Below are positions 56,768-64,000 of a DNA stretch of 64,000 nucleotides, piece after piece. Source of the DNA: Paenibacillus barcinonensis (GTDB lineage Bacteria; Bacillota; Bacilli; Paenibacillales; Paenibacillaceae); contig NZ_QJSW01000003.1 of the NCBI RefSeq assembly GCF_003217495.1, positions 124,001 to 188,000 on the forward strand. The letters run 5' to 3'. The notes under the pieces were generated by a model, which did no database searches, was not told the origin of the DNA, and saw nothing but the letters and a program-made list of their open reading frames with translations. The translations under genes and the position numbers were made by a program. The number at the start of each line of letters is the position of its first letter. The first letter of the stretch is position 1.

Positions 56768-58495
56768 GTGGAGGAACCTACGCTTCATATCCAAATCAGA
56801 GATATGCTGAAACGTCCTGTGTTTCGCAAGGCCGAATATGTGGCCAGTGATTGTGCTCTGGAGCGTTATGTACGCTGGGTACATATTATGGAGGTACCGG
56901 AGATCGGAGACTTGCTCAGTGGAGGAGAATTGATTCTTACAACAGGCATTGGCTGGTCCGAAGGCAATCAGCGCGGCTTGTCCTTTCTGCATCAATTGAT
57001 TGCCTGCGGCGCCGCAGGCTTATGTATTGAACTGGGAGAGCACACCCGCCCTCAGCTGGAAGGATTAAAGCAGATCGCTGCGGAGGCTGATTTTCCGCTC
57101 ATCTGGTTCCATGATCAAGTTCGTTATATTGATATTACACAGGATCTTCATTTCGCCCTGATCCGCAGTCATCAACGTAGGGTCGCTGAGCTCGACCAAC
57201 TTACCACCTCCTTTCATCAGCTATTATTGAATGGAGATGGGGTACAGCCATTATTACGGCTCCTGTCTCGAAATACGGGATATGCCGTGGCATTATATCC
57301 GCTGGAAGGGGAGGCAGCCGCAGTACCTTATGTTCCCTCAGAGCAGTTGGAGATACGAAGACAGCAATGGTTCAAACAACGTGTTTATACGGAAAACAAT
57401 ATTCAGCATAATGGAGAAAGCGTAGCGAGAACGATTACAGTACAATCCGGGGTCAGCGACACCCTGCATCCGCATAATAAAATGAGTGTCATCAGCATGC
57501 CTGTTCAGGCATTAGAGTATACCTTCGCTGATCTGGTCCTTTTCCCTCCTCAACCCAAAGACATGGACCTTAAGCACCCTGTACAGACCCATACATCTGA
57601 AGCTTATGTTATTCAAGCTCTGGAGCGCTGTGCAGCAGCCATAGCTCAAGACTGGATGCGTATGAAATATATGGAGGAAAAGCGGCGTTACAAGGAGGAT
57701 ATGTGGGTCATCGACTGGTTAAACGGAATCCACTCCACCAAGGACATTCAGGAATATCTTGCGGCTGCCGATCCACGATTCTGCAAAGGCCAGGCTGTCG
57801 TTATTCTATTTGATAGTCATCCGGCACACAACGACAGTCTCAGACTGCAAAAGATTTTGATTCAGCGTAATATTGTAGCCCGCTCCATATTTGCCCGAGA
57901 AGGCTTCGCTCTCTACAGCACCGTACTTAACCTTCAAATTATCCTGATTGTCATTGATCCGCAGTCAGCAACACTACGCAAGCATAAATTGTGGCACTGC
58001 ATACAGCAATTAAGACAGCATGAGCAGGAGCAAACTCATCAACTCTTCTCCAGTCTCTTGGGCATCGGTCAGAGTTGTTCCGATTTATCTCGTCTGCGGG
58101 AGAGTCTGGAATCAGCCAAGGAGACCTTGCGAATTCAGAAGGATATCGGTGCAATGCAGCAGCCCTTCTACAGCAATCTTCACTGCTATCGGATTATCTC
58201 AAGTATGAAGCACAGTGGCAATTTAAATGATTTTATTACCGAATATTTAGGGCCTCTTATCCGATACGACTCAGAAAAGGGCGGTCAACTGCTCCTTACA
58301 CTGAAGCAATACCTGACCCTTTGCTGCTCCAAACAAGAGACTGCCAGTGCACTGTTTATCGTCAGACAGACGTTATACCACCGTCTGGACAAAATTGAAG
58401 CCCTTTTGGGAACAGACTATCTCCTGCCGGAGAAGCGCGTTGCCATGGAGCTTGCCCTTTACGCTTACGAATATATGCACGGACCTCTTTTGTGA
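56768..58495 (+). CDS. PucR family transcriptional regulator
   Basis: 575 residues: N-terminal purine-catabolism (PucR) domain with IMEVPEIGDLLSGGELILTTG near residue 40 and FPLIWFHDQVRYIDITQDLH; a central CdaR-like region; and the C-terminal PucR HTH (FIVRQTLYHRLDKIEALLG near 540). The preferred start is GTG at 56768, with GGAGGGCGG upstream. It lies next to, and convergent with, the pyrimidine-degradation operon, so it is probably its activator, sensing uracil or a breakdown product; this is inference from position. Confidence 0.88.
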   Translation: MEEPTLHIQIRDMLKRPVFRKAEYVASDCALERYVRWVHIMEVPEIGDLLSGGELILTTGIGWSEGNQRGLSFLHQLIACGAAGLCIELGEHTRPQLEGLKQIAAEADFPLIWFHDQVRYIDITQDLHFALIRSHQRRVAELDQLTTSFHQLLLNGDGVQPLLRLLSRNTGYAVALYPLEGEAAAVPYVPSEQLEIRRQQWFKQRVYTENNIQHNGESVARTITVQSGVSDTLHPHNKMSVISMPVQALEYTFADLVLFPPQPKDMDLKHPVQTHTSEAYVIQALERCAAAIAQDWMRMKYMEEKRRYKEDMWVIDWLNGIHSTKDIQEYLAAADPRFCKGQAVVILFDSHPAHNDSLRLQKILIQRNIVARSIFAREGFALYSTVLNLQIILIVIDPQSATLRKHKLWHCIQQLRQHEQEQTHQLFSSLLGIGQSCSDLSRLRESLESAKETLRIQKDIGAMQQPFYSNLHCYRIISSMKHSGNLNDFITEYLGPLIRYDSEKGGQLLLTLKQYLTLCCSKQETASALFIVRQTLYHRLDKIEALLGTDYLLPEKRVAMELALYAYEYMHGPLL

Positions 58496-58580
58496 GAAAC
58501 CCCGGCTTGTCGCCAGAAAGGGGCGTGTGACAGAGCCTGCTGCAAGACAGGCTCACGTAGCGAGCAGTACATGTCCTGAA

Positions 58581-58808
58581 CTACGCTCCCCGTTGCGCCC
58601 GAAGCTGACGAATCAATATATGACTAAACCACTTGCGGCCTGAGGCTGTACCCACATACTGCTCCACATGTTCCCCCCGAAGGTCAGGGTGCTCCCATGT
58701 AACATGAGCACCCTCCAGATGTTCCCGAACCGAATAGATCCGATACCCCTGTGCGACCAATCGCTCAATTGTATGCTTTTCTTCCTCAAACGCTTCGCGC
58801 TCCGACAT
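58581..58808 (-). CDS. Small hypothetical protein coupled to dihydropyrimidinase
   Basis: 75 residues, charged and without membrane helix (MSEREAFEEEKHTIERLVAQ ... SGRKWFSHILIRQLRAQRGA). No family recognised. The ATG overlaps the hydA stop by one base (TGATG), so it is translated from the same mRNA. This tight coupling, and a reading frame with ordinary composition, argue for a real gene, perhaps with a role in the pyrimidine pathway or its control. Confidence 0.6.
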   Translation of the reverse strand: MSEREAFEEEKHTIERLVAQGYRIYSVREHLEGAHVTWEHPDLRGEHVEQYVGTASGRKWFSHILIRQLRAQRGA

Positions 58809-60262
58809 CAGCTTCTCCCCCCATTCAACGCTGCCATAGCAGAACGTTTCTTTCTTGACGGGAGCGGTTCCCCCGCATCATATTTGCTGCGCTTCACATA
58901 CTGCCCTGCCCCGGATGCCCCGACAAACTGCCGGTTCCGTATCACATACTCTCCCCGGCACAGCACGGTTACCGGGCAGCCCTGCACCTGCAAGCCTTCA
59001 AACGCGTTATAATCCACGTTCATATGATGGGTTTCTGCCGAAATGACTCTTGCTATAGATGGATCAAAAATGACGATATCCGCATCCGTGCCTACCGCCA
59101 GCGTTCCTTTTTGCGGAAATAATCCAAACAATTTGCTTGCCTTGGTCGAGCACAGATCCACCCACTGATTCAGCGTAATTCGACCTTTGGCTACTCCCTC
59201 CGAGTATAGAATACTGAGCCGATCCTCGATGATAGGCCCTCCGTTGGGAATTTTGCTGAAATCCTGCCTGCCGAGGTCCTTCTGCCCTGTAAAATTAAAC
59301 GAGCAGTGGTCCGAGCCGATCGTTTGCAGCTGCCCACTTTTCAAAGCATTCCACAGCGCCTCCTGATGCCCCTTCTCCCTTAATGGAGGAGACCAGACAT
59401 ACTTCGCCCCCTCAAAATCGGGCTGCTCCATGATGGATTGCTCCAGCATCAAATACTGTGGACACGTCTCTCCCCAGATTTGATAACCGAGCTCACGCAT
59501 TCGTGCAATCTGCTCAACCGCCTCCGCACAGGTGACGTGCACCACGTACAGTTGCGAATCCGCCAGTGCAGCCAGGCGGGCGGCACGCCCGGTCGCTTCT
59601 CCCTCCAGCATGGAGGGACGCGTCAGCGCATGGTAAATCGGGGCGGTTCGCCCTTCAGCGAGTGCCTGCTTCACAAGCAGGTCAATGACATCTCCATTCT
59701 CGGCATGCACCATAACCAGTGCTCCATACTCTTTCGCTTTTTGCAGTGTCTGAAAGAGAATTCCGTCATCTGCCTGGAACTGGTTTTTGTACGCCATAAA
59801 TACCTTGAAGGACGACACACCCTCCTCTTCAATGATCTGCGGGAGTTCCGCCAGCACCCGATCATTCATCTCACCAATCATCAGGTGGAACCCGTAGTCG
59901 ATGACCGCCTTGCCTCCAGCCTTGTTATGCCATTCCTGCAGGGATTCGGTTAAGGAACGGCCCTTCTGGGTCAGACAAAAATCAATAATGGTTGTCGTTC
60001 CCCCAAACGCAGCCGCTTGTGTTCCTGTTGCAAAATCATCCGCTGTGACTGTTCCGCCAAATGGCATATCAAGATGCGTATGCGGATCAATACCGCCAGG
60101 TATGACGTAACAGCCCGATGCATCAATGACTTCTGTCTGGTCATCCGGCGTTAAGCCTATGCCAATCTGTGCAATTTTTCCCGCTACAATTAAAAGGTCT
60201 GCCTCAAACGTATCCGCTGCCGTTACTAATGTTCCATTACGAATCAGTGCACGCATACTCAT
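58808..60262 (-). CDS. hydA: Dihydropyrimidinase
   Basis: Opens dihydrouracil/dihydrothymine to N-carbamoyl-beta-amino acids, step two of reductive pyrimidine breakdown. 484 residues of the amidohydrolase fold: metal ligands HTHLD near 60, carboxylated Lys in SFKVFMAYKN near 155, His in VHAENGD and VHVTCAEA, and Asp in GSDHCSFN near 320. The Tyr of VFMAYKN and the C-terminal HMNVDYNAFEG are typical of hydantoinase/dihydropyrimidinase. It overlaps preA by 4 bases. Confidence 0.95.
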   Translation of the reverse strand: MSMRALIRNGTLVTAADTFEADLLIVAGKIAQIGIGLTPDDQTEVIDASGCYVIPGGIDPHTHLDMPFGGTVTADDFATGTQAAAFGGTTTIIDFCLTQKGRSLTESLQEWHNKAGGKAVIDYGFHLMIGEMNDRVLAELPQIIEEEGVSSFKVFMAYKNQFQADDGILFQTLQKAKEYGALVMVHAENGDVIDLLVKQALAEGRTAPIYHALTRPSMLEGEATGRAARLAALADSQLYVVHVTCAEAVEQIARMRELGYQIWGETCPQYLMLEQSIMEQPDFEGAKYVWSPPLREKGHQEALWNALKSGQLQTIGSDHCSFNFTGQKDLGRQDFSKIPNGGPIIEDRLSILYSEGVAKGRITLNQWVDLCSTKASKLFGLFPQKGTLAVGTDADIVIFDPSIARVISAETHHMNVDYNAFEGLQVQGCPVTVLCRGEYVIRNRQFVGASGAGQYVKRSKYDAGEPLPSRKKRSAMAALNGGRS

Positions 60263-61554
60263 GAAATCGCCTCCTTGGTGGATTGATTACGGACAGACTG
60301 TAGCACTGCAATCGCCGATTGACGTTCATTCCATGTAACGGGTGCCTGATCCGATGCCAGTTCAACCATCTCGATTGCCCCGTCCACCGGACAGACAATG
60401 GAGCACAGATTACAGCCCACACAGTCCTCTTCCACCACCTCCAGATAAGCACCTGACGGGTCGGTTAACATGTCAATACACTGATGTGATGTGTCCTCAC
60501 AAGCAATATGGCACTTATTACAGTTGATACAGATATCACGATTGATGCGGGCAACCACCTTGTAGTTCAGATCGAGATTGCCCCAATCCGAATATTTGGG
60601 CACGGTCTGCCCTACCAGTTCTGCAACACTGCGAAGTCCCTTTGCATCCAGATAATCGTTCAGGCCGTCGATCATATCCTCCACAATGCGGAAGCCATGA
60701 TGCATGGCCGCCGTACATACCTGTACCCCTGTTGCACCCATTAGCAAAAATTCTGCGGTATCCCGCCAGTCGGATATGCCGCCAATGCCGGATATCGGTA
60801 CTCCAACCTCGAGATGACGGGCACACTCTGCTACCATATTCAGTGCAATTGGCTTCACTGCGGGTCCGCAGTAACCGCCATGCGCACCCTTGCCACCTAC
60901 ATGCGGCACGGTGTTCCATGAATCCAGATCAACACCTGCAAGGGAGTTGATCGTGTTAATAAGGGAGATTGCATCTGCACCACCACGCACAGCCGCCCTG
61001 GCTGTTGCCGTAATATCGGTAATATTCGGCGTAAGCTTTACGATGACCGGTGTGGTAGCTACTTCTTTGACCCACATCGTTTGCAGCTCGACAAGATCAG
61101 GCTGCTGACCTGAGGCAGCCCCCATACCTCGCTCAGCCATACCATGTGGGCAGCCGAAGTTCAGCTCCAGGCCGTCAACCCCGACAGCCTCCACCTTTTT
61201 GACAATCTCATGCCACTTCTCTCTCCTCGGTTCGACCATCAGAGACGCCACGACGGCGCGGTCCGGGAAACGTTTCTTCGTCTCGGCAATCTCACGCAGA
61301 TTCACTTCCAGCGGACGGTCAGAGATCAGCTCAATGTTGTTAAAGCCCGCAACACGCTGCCCGCCAAAGTGAACTGCCGCAAAGCGAGAGGAGGTGTTGA
61401 TAATAGGCTCGCCAAGTGTCTTCCATACTGCACCGCCCCAGCCCGCCTCGAACGCACGCTGAACCTGATACCCGGTATTAGTCGGTGGTGCAGAGGCAAG
61501 CCAGAATGGATTAGGCGACTGAATCCCCGCCAGATTTATTGATAAGTCCGCCAT
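60259..61554 (-). CDS. preA: NAD-dependent dihydropyrimidine dehydrogenase subunit PreA
   Basis: Reduces uracil and thymine, step one. 431 residues: DHOD-like TIM barrel (NLAGIQSPNPFWLASAPPT; ELNFGCPHGMAERGMGAA; VGVPISGIGGISDWRD) and a C-terminal pair of 4Fe-4S clusters (CINCNKCHIACEDTSHQC; CVGCNLCSIVCPVDG). The catalytic Cys region is in the loop before PAVKPIALNMVAE (HGGYCGPAV). It works with PreT, encoded 268 bases upstream. Confidence 0.95.
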   Translation of the reverse strand: MADLSINLAGIQSPNPFWLASAPPTNTGYQVQRAFEAGWGGAVWKTLGEPIINTSSRFAAVHFGGQRVAGFNNIELISDRPLEVNLREIAETKKRFPDRAVVASLMVEPRREKWHEIVKKVEAVGVDGLELNFGCPHGMAERGMGAASGQQPDLVELQTMWVKEVATTPVIVKLTPNITDITATARAAVRGGADAISLINTINSLAGVDLDSWNTVPHVGGKGAHGGYCGPAVKPIALNMVAECARHLEVGVPISGIGGISDWRDTAEFLLMGATGVQVCTAAMHHGFRIVEDMIDGLNDYLDAKGLRSVAELVGQTVPKYSDWGNLDLNYKVVARINRDICINCNKCHIACEDTSHQCIDMLTDPSGAYLEVVEEDCVGCNLCSIVCPVDGAIEMVELASDQAPVTWNERQSAIAVLQSVRNQSTKEAIS

Positions 61555-61579
61555 ATCAATCCCTCCTTGGATAAGAGCT

Positions 61580-61636
61580 TAGTGAGTTGGGTTATTTTAG
61601 GTGAATTAAGTGAGTTAAGTGAGTGAGTTAGGTAGT
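61580..61636. repeat. Short GAGTTAAGT-type repeats in the preT-preA gap
   Basis: Within 268 bases without a gene, variants of GTGAGTTAAGT occur several times in a row (for example AAGTGAGTTAAGTGAGTGAGTTAGG). Probably a slippage tract; function unknown. Confidence 0.5.
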
Positions 61637-61822
61637 TTTGTTGCTTCTTGTGATTGAAATAGACACCGTGGGTCTAGAGGATGCATTACGTTTGCTATTA
61701 CACACCATTCCAAAGCAACGCTGCTACAACATCACATGCTCTTGCACCTGTACATTCACCTTGACCTGAACAAGTCCACATACAACGATCTATACTTGCG
61801 TTGGCGTGTGCCAGCACACGTA

Positions 61823-63190
61823 CTACGCACTCTCCACCGTGCGACCCGGCAGTGACTTCATTATTGCAGCAGCGGCCAGCTTACCCTGTTGTGCAGCCGA
61901 AACCACCATAGCCTCTCCTTGGCCCTGACCAAAAATAACATCCCCTGCCGCATACACTTGGGGATGCGAGGTTCGGTACGTATGCGCCTCAACCTCCACA
62001 ACCCCTCCATGGTGCTTCAGTTCGAATGCTTCGATCAGTGGCAACAACCGATTCTGTCCAATGGCCCGAATGACGGTGTCACATTCAACGATGAAGGTTG
62101 AGCCCTCCACAGCCACAGGCATTGCACGTCCACCACCAGGCGGTGTTACAAGCTCCATTCTCACACATTCAACGGCACGAACCCGACCGTTTTCGTCACC
62201 CAGAATACGCTGTGGCATCGTAAACCAACGAAACTCCACACCCTCCTGCTTGGCAAACGTATACTCAAACGCATAGGCCGTCATCTGCTGCACTCCCCGC
62301 CGATATAACATCTGCACCCGCTCTGCCCCCAGTCGTACAGAACAGGTCGCTGCATCCACCGCCGTATTGCCTGCTCCAATCACAGCCACGTTCAAGCCAT
62401 GGAGCGCTGGCGGGACACCCTGCTTGGTCGATTCCACAAGCTCAATCGCGTCATACACACCTTCCAGCGTCTCCCCTTCAATCCCCAGCATCGGCACCGC
62501 ACCCATGCCACAAGCGAGAAGTACAGCCTCGTGCCGTTCCAGAAGCTCTGGCGCCGCCATGTCGATACCAATGCGAACACCATATCGAATCTGCACCCCC
62601 AGCGCTTCCACCTGTTCCACTTCCCACAGCGGGATCTGCTCCGGTAAACGGAAGGATACGATGCCATAGGTATTCAGCCCGCCGCCCTTTGCTTTGGCTT
62701 CATAGATGGTCACCTCATAACCAGCTCTTCCCAGTTCACGCGCTGCCGAGAGCCCCGCAGGTCCTGCACCGACAACAGCAACACTTCTACCGTTCGCAGG
62801 AGCTGCATTGAAAAGAGGCTCATGGCTCTCCCTTGCCCAATCCGTGGCATAACGCTGCAAGTCGCCAATGCGAATCGGCTTCGACGATTCGTTTAAGACA
62901 CAAGCTCCTTCACACAGCTCCTCCGTGGGACAAACACGGGCACAGCTCGCCCCTATCGGATTGGCATCCATGATCGTGCGAGCCGATCCTTTGAGATGCC
63001 CGGTTGCAATTTTTTTAATAAAAGAAGGAATGTTAATATCGGTGGGGCACGCCTTAATACATGGAGCATCGTAACAATATAAACAGCGGTTGGATTCCTC
63101 CATTGCTTCCTTGCCAGTCATTGCCGGCTTCATCTCAATAAATCGAGACTCCCATCCGTAATCGGACCCTGATGCTCCAGAACGCTTCAT
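61823..63190 (-). CDS. preT: NAD(P)-dependent dihydropyrimidine dehydrogenase subunit PreT
   Basis: Electron-transfer partner of PreA, related to the glutamate synthase small subunit. About 455 residues: N-terminal Fe-S Cys motifs (CLYCYDAPCIKACP and CARVCPTEELCEGAC), FAD fold VAVVGAGPAGLSAARELGRAG near 145, NAD fold VAVIGAGNTAVDAATCSVRLG near 280, and the C-terminal YAAGDVIFGQGQ. The start ATG at 63188-63190 has AGGAGG upstream; a TTG one codon before is possible. Confidence 0.93.
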   Translation of the reverse strand: MKRSGASGSDYGWESRFIEMKPAMTGKEAMEESNRCLYCYDAPCIKACPTDINIPSFIKKIATGHLKGSARTIMDANPIGASCARVCPTEELCEGACVLNESSKPIRIGDLQRYATDWARESHEPLFNAAPANGRSVAVVGAGPAGLSAARELGRAGYEVTIYEAKAKGGGLNTYGIVSFRLPEQIPLWEVEQVEALGVQIRYGVRIGIDMAAPELLERHEAVLLACGMGAVPMLGIEGETLEGVYDAIELVESTKQGVPPALHGLNVAVIGAGNTAVDAATCSVRLGAERVQMLYRRGVQQMTAYAFEYTFAKQEGVEFRWFTMPQRILGDENGRVRAVECVRMELVTPPGGGRAMPVAVEGSTFIVECDTVIRAIGQNRLLPLIEAFELKHHGGVVEVEAHTYRTSHPQVYAAGDVIFGQGQGEAMVVSAAQQGKLAAAAIMKSLPGRTVESA

Positions 63191-63351
63191 CAATGTACAC
63201 ACCTCCTGCAGATTAACGACGATCCAACGATCCACTGTACACGACCGACACACGCCAAGCTTATACCCCCTACTGCAACATCCTCCTATCCGATAACACC
63301 ATTGCTTCCAGCTTGACTACTCACACCCGGATTCACTTTCAGGCAGCTGCA

Positions 63352-64000
63352 CTACAAGCTCAACAAATGCTCATACGTCTCAGGTCTGCGATCCCGGTAA
63401 AACTGCCACACATTACGCACCTCACGAATCAGCTCCGTATCCATCTCGCCAATCACCACTTCGTCCTGATCCCTGCTGCCTATAGCGACCATCCGTCCCC
63501 TCGGGTCCACCAGATACGACTGCCCATAAAATTCACCCATATTCCATGGCCCTTCCACGCCTACACGATTAATTGCCGCTACGTAATAACCATTGGCTAC
63601 CGCATGGGCCGGTTGTTCCAGCTTCCATAAATACTCCGAGGTGCCTGCGACTGTGGCGGATGGATTAAATACAATTTCGGCCCCTGCCAACCCGAGCAGA
63701 CGTGCCCCTTCCGGAAAATGACGATCATAACAGATATACACCCCTACTTTGGCGTAGGCCGTATGGAATACCGGATAACCGAGATTACCGGGTTTGAAAT
63801 AATACTTTTCCCAGAAGCCGTTTGTACCCTCTCCTGCCTCCACATGTGGAATGTGATGCTTGCGGTATTTGCCCAGATACGTGCCGTCCGCATCAATGAC
63901 TGCCGCCGTATTATAATAGGAAGCAATTCCCTCCACCTCATACACAGGCAAAATAAGCACTACAGCAAGCTCCCTCGCCAGCTCCTGAAACCGTCTGGTC
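63352..64000 (-). CDS. Carbon-nitrogen hydrolase, probably N-carbamoyl-beta-alanine amidohydrolase; 5' end outside window
   Basis: Partial gene, at least 215 codons; the N-terminus with the catalytic Glu lies beyond base 64000. Nitrilase superfamily: catalytic Lys in LGKYRKHHIPH and catalytic Cys in VGVYICYDRHFPEGAR, followed by NPSATVAGTSEYLWKLEQPAHAVANG, GQSYLVDPRG and the C-terminal VRNVWQFYRDRRPETYE. The last motif and the pre/hyd context point to beta-ureidopropionase (step three). It is 162 bases upstream of preT. Confidence 0.9.
   Translation of the reverse strand, partial: TRRFQELARELAVVLILPVYEVEGIASYYNTAAVIDADGTYLGKYRKHHIPHVEAGEGTNGFWEKYYFKPGNLGYPVFHTAYAKVGVYICYDRHFPEGARLLGLAGAEIVFNPSATVAGTSEYLWKLEQPAHAVANGYYVAAINRVGVEGPWNMGEFYGQSYLVDPRGRMVAIGSRDQDEVVIGEMDTELIREVRNVWQFYRDRRPETYEHLLSL

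Overview
The window is chromosomal DNA from a spore-forming, flagellated Gram-positive bacterium, most probably Paenibacillus. The evidence is a Bacillales-type gene order (prfA-prmC, spoIIR, ywlC-mntP-ywlE-ywlG-glyA-upp, the atp operon, murA-spoIID-spoIIQ-spoIIID-mbl-flhO-flhP-fabZ), the spore genes and several SigF/SigE-like promoters. No tRNA or rRNA genes were seen. Almost everything from 1 to 48.7 kb is on the minus strand.

Layout. 1-8 kb (minus): start of a phosphoglucomutase, fabZ, an EpuA-like membrane protein, two FlgG-type rod/hook proteins, mbl, spoIIID, spoIIQ, spoIID. 8.6-18.8 kb: murA, a DUF1146 protein and a complete F-type ATP synthase operon. 19-27.2 kb: mnaA, upp, glyA, ywlG, ywlE, mntP, a Sua5/YwlC protein and spoIIR. 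27.4-35 kb: two tandem SEDS (RodA/FtsW) paralogs, prmC, prfA, ychF, a GNAT enzyme and a short Spo0E-family phosphatase gene. 35.2-37.9 kb is an accessory pocket: a broken HTH/TPR regulator, a 15-repeat type I-C-like CRISPR array with leader but no cas genes, and a nested inverted-repeat element.

37.9-48.7 kb is a carotenoid island: eight minus-strand genes, mostly overlapping by 1-32 bases or nearly abutting (three CrtN-type desaturase/oxidase genes, crtM, a CruF-type hydratase, an acyltransferase, a glycosyltransferase and, after a gap, type 2 isopentenyl diphosphate isomerase). This set suits a C30, glycosylated and acylated carotenoid. Just upstream is a MerR regulator with a cobalamin domain carrying the CarH photoreceptor signatures (W-x9-EH and E-x-H-x-x-G). 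Both its own promoter and the crt promoter contain three tandem 11-bp repeats of the form TnnTACAnnnn, the arrangement expected of a CarH operator. This light/B12-switched circuit is the most striking system in the window.

48.8-64 kb: a PLD-family membrane protein, a TetR-SMR-SMR operon (yvdTSR-like) with a visible palindromic operator, a TetR-RND pair (yerO-swrC-like), a PucR regulator and, on the minus strand, a reductive pyrimidine-degradation operon (ureidopropionase-like nitrilase, preT, preA, dihydropyrimidinase, small coupled ORF) running off the window end.

Functions were assigned from motifs and remembered family knowledge; no database search was run.
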